Assembly (NCBI GenBank): GCA_017301995.1
Contig: JAFLEH010000003.1
Span: forward strand, 248,001-312,000
Length of the DNA: 64,000 bases
Source: Verrucomicrobiota bacterium
Lineage (GTDB): Bacteria; Verrucomicrobiota; Verrucomicrobiia; Verrucomicrobiales; Akkermansiaceae
Reading direction: 5' to 3'
Of this stretch, positions 62,601-64,000 are shown one piece after another; position 1 is the stretch's first letter; each line of letters begins with the position of its first letter. The position numbers were made by a program, and so were the translations under genes. The notes below the pieces were generated by a model. That model did no database searches. It saw only the letters and a list, made by a program, of their open reading frames with translations, and was not told the DNA's origin.

Positions 62601-64000
62601 TGGTCGTGCCGGTGTAGCCGTTGACACCACCGAGTGTCCATGTTCCGCCGCCGGTCTTCGCCACATTCGTCTTGTTCGTCGAGCTGTTGTTCACGATGGC
62701 TCCCGCCGCCACACCGTCACCGGTCCCGGAAAAAGTGAGTGTTTTGGTGCCCGCTCCCGTCGCCGTGAACGCGCCGAGCAGCGTGAGCGTGCCGCTGCCG
62801 TTTTGTTCGATCGTCGCACCGCCGGTGCTCCCCGCAAGCGCGATGACCCGGTCGGTCTTCATGCTTGGACCTATGAATCGCAGCGTCGCGCCGGTGCTGG
62901 AATAGCCCATGCTGATGGTGCCGTTCGCCGTCGTGTCCGGCGCGCCGAGTCCGCTCGAATTCAGCGCCACCTCCTCGTCTCCCGGATCGCCAACCAGACT
63001 GCTGATGCTTTCGACTTCCGTCACTCCGCCGTTCAACACGGTTTGGCCGGTATAGGTGTTTTCGCCGATGAGCGAGACGACCCCCGCGCCGCTGCTGCTG
63101 CGCGTGACCCGGGATGTGCCGGAAATGGCGCCGCTCACGATCGTGGGGCCGTCGCCCTGAATCACAAATTGGTCACTAGAATTGTTAGCGGAGAGCGCGA
63201 TTTCCCCGCTCAGCGTTAGGGTGCCCGCGTCGCAGCCAACCCGGGTCACGCCGCTTACCGGCACGGCCGAAATATCGCCGGCCCATTCGTTGTTGCCGGA
63301 CACGCTGCGCAACGCGCCGTTTGCCGGACCGCTTCCAGTTAGAGTCGCGCGCGCGCCGTTCACCCTGATTCCGCCCTGCAATTCCAGCGCCGCGCCGCTC
63401 GCCACGGTCGCATCGCCGCCGCCGAGCGCGTTTGGGTGGCGCAGACTGACCACACCCGCGCTCACGGTGGTGTTGCCGGTGTGCGTGTTCGCGCCGCTGA
63501 GCACGAGGGTGCCGGCACCGGCCTTGGTGATGCCGCCGTTGCCATTGAGCGCGCCGCCAAGGGTGGTCGTGTTCGACGCGATGCTCATCGTTGCCGTGCC
63601 ATCGAGCGTTAGATTGTTGGCGATCACATGGGCCGCGTTGGTCGTGGCGCTGATGCCCGGCGAGGTGCCGAGGAAGAACAGCGAATCACCGCTGAGCGCG
63701 ACCGCGGCGTTGGTCAGTTGGAGCTTGTTTGCGATGAGCGTGCCAAGATCGTCACTGCTCGAAATCGCCGTGGAATTGTTGAAAACAATTGTCGTCTCTA
63801 CGGCCGAAAATGGCTGTTGCGGAGACCAAACGGCCGCACTCCATGTGCCTGCGCTCGCCGTGGTGAAAGTCGTCGGCGTCGGGCCCGGCGTGACGCTCAC
63901 TTGAGTTGAATTCGCGCTTTCGACGCTGCCATTCATCGCGGACACCACAAAGAAATACGCCGTGCCGTTTGTCAGTCCGCCATTGGTGAAGGTCGGCGCA
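59668..64000 (-). CDS. Giant autotransporter-type repeat protein with FN3-like region (partial, cut by right edge)
   Basis: The frame stays open to the right edge, so more than 1440 residues are visible and the start lies outside. The first visible stretch (GGLTNGTAYFFVVSAMNGSV, then STQVSVTP) is the end of a fibronectin type III domain. Beta-helix repeats follow (GTLVLSGANTHTGNTTV and many like it). A first cap-like module occurs mid-protein (EQWRFTHFETNASAGNAADN, DGDGVINLAEF), more repeats follow, and a second equivalent module closes the protein (LQCWRFGHFGTAANTGNAAD, NNDGEANLMEF), followed by a short beta-domain. No PEP-CTERM tail is present. Two terminal-type modules suggest fusion of two ancestral proteins. 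It is likely a cell-surface or extracellular scaffold or adhesin. Confidence 0.88.
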   Translation of the reverse strand, partial: APTFTNGGLTNGTAYFFVVSAMNGSVESANSTQVSVTPGPTPTTFTTASAGTWSAAVWSPQQPFSAVETTIVFNNSTAISSSDDLGTLIANKLQLTNAAVALSGDSLFFLGTSPGISATTNAAHVIANNLTLDGTATMSIASNTTTLGGALNGNGGITKAGAGTLVLSGANTHTGNTTVSAGVVSLRHPNALGGGDATVASGAALELQGGIRVNGARATLTGSGPANGALRSVSGNNEWAGDISAVPVSGVTRVGCDAGTLTLSGEIALSANNSSDQFVIQGDGPTIVSGAISGTSRVTRSSSGAGVVSLIGENTYTGQTVLNGGVTEVESISSLVGDPGDEEVALNSSGLGAPDTTANGTISMGYSSTGATLRFIGPSMKTDRVIALAGSTGGATIEQNGSGTLTLLGAFTATGAGTKTLTFSGTGDGVAAGAIVNNSSTNKTNVAKTGGGTWTLGGVNGYTGTTTVTTGTLLITGSIAAGGNVTVASGATFGGSGTVAPNTTVNGNLALNGTLNFGGTLAFGAGARVKLNVGANSAAAGNAVASTAAVNTGAVVDVTLNGTGSAADFADPFWNTARTWVVLTAAARTGNFTLGTVSADSVGRPASGYGAFSIAQTATAANLVWTPRSAIEQWRFTHFETNASAGNAADNADPDGDGVINLAEFNGGSVPTDPLSIPVFIFNNLSGGYWSGGANWNTGAPPVGNAALAVEFFSGQTLSGTIAAPNDLAGTLTLNSLRLGGTGSGTVVTNLSGGPLEFVANGENAPYVQLAAFSSNVSVNVANNMTLGADVTFKGTNSGSFNFSGTISGPGGLTRTDGYSLLTLSGTNTYTGPTILQGGTTAVSAPANFGAPSAPLTLDGGALRINGTALASMSAVGRTVTFAPGRTVTLDIATGTHNFTCDLMLNQEGGGLAKNGAGTLTLTRSNTYGGATTLSSGTLAITSAENLGAPTAPLVFNGGTLRVTGTTLGSLADLGRTVTFTAAKTVSLDIADAAHIFECSQTLDQTSGGLTKLGAGTLALNTANTFTGSVTVSGGVLRVSQASALGGASKSVFATTGTGRLELDGAGTDITLPATTTVLTSGAQATGALRNVSGNNTIAGQLLLTTGAGSTQIVCDGGSLALAGGITTSPSAGARTLQLGGTAGGTVTGNIADNGGANIVSVTKNGGGTWELRGTNTYTGATVVNSGRLEISGTFTSNITASGGTLAVIGTPHTTGNLAVASGACLEVRPGADALAVGGAATLAGDLTVIAGPGIATGTSFTIVNKTGSGAVSGAFSGKQQGSVFPASGYNWLISYTGGDGNDVTLTIATALQCWRFGHFGTAANTGNAADGADSNNDGEANLMEFATGQNPLANSRVTPVLVPNGAMLEFTYTRANAAMGDGITFAVESSDTLAIGSWRSTGIIESIVPGSDNGTTQRWKATIPAGAGPKRFVRLRVLSPSP

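Overview
The window is GC-rich bacterial DNA that reads as a large secreted-carbohydrate-degradation locus from a member of the Verrucomicrobiota. This assignment is inferred from three things: a PEP-CTERM tail (VPESG, hydrophobic stretch, RRRR) on a protein built of autotransporter-type beta-strand repeats, a second repeat protein ending in the NDGIPNLLEY-type module common in that phylum, and the glycosidase-rich content. No SusC/SusD pair, sulfatase, carbohydrate esterase, recognisable polysaccharide lyase, rRNA, tRNA, CRISPR array, transposase or phage gene was seen.

Layout. All genes except one lie on the minus strand, so transcription runs from high to low coordinates. Block A (1-35561) holds a partial PKD-like protein cut by the left edge, two GH127 proteins, GH78, GH29, a large unrecognised secreted protein, GH74, a second GH78, a GH43-like protein, GH95, a DUF4450-like protein with a LamG insertion, two further GH43-like proteins, a GH36/GH27-type alpha-galactosidase with an NPCBM domain, GH29, a GH29 remnant and a DUF5703-like protein. 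Block B (35809-42985) is a tandem pair of beta-strand-repeat surface proteins that share about 2.4 kb of nearly identical DNA but have different C-termini. An AraC-family regulator (43143-44021, the only plus-strand gene) sits divergently in the centre. Block C (44018-51101) is a tightly coupled operon: GH106-like protein, then a GH29-like protein, then a GPH/MFS sugar transporter, each junction an ATGA overlap. Block D (51325-59527) has a second DUF4450-like protein, a Tat-exported GH29, a GH43-like protein and a GH95-like protein. Block E (59668 to the right edge) is a third, giant repeat protein with an FN3-like region, cut by the window end.

How it may work together. The enzymes are mostly exo-acting debranching families for L-fucose, L-rhamnose, L-arabinose and galactose. 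Only GH74 is a plausible endo-glucanase, which would attack xyloglucan-like backbones. Nearly all enzymes carry a Sec or Tat signal. The GH106-like protein has none and is next to the transporter, suggesting import followed by cytoplasmic trimming. A branched plant cell-wall or gum polysaccharide, or a similarly decorated algal or microbial glycan, is the likely substrate class. The exact substrate cannot be read from sequence.

The strongest candidates for undescribed biology are the unrecognised 842-residue protein (9926-12454), the DUF4450-like pair, a domain shared between a GH78 and a GH29-like enzyme, a conserved regulatory element at three upstream regions, and a striking excess of the word GTTAG/CTAAC that forces rare codons in several reading frames.
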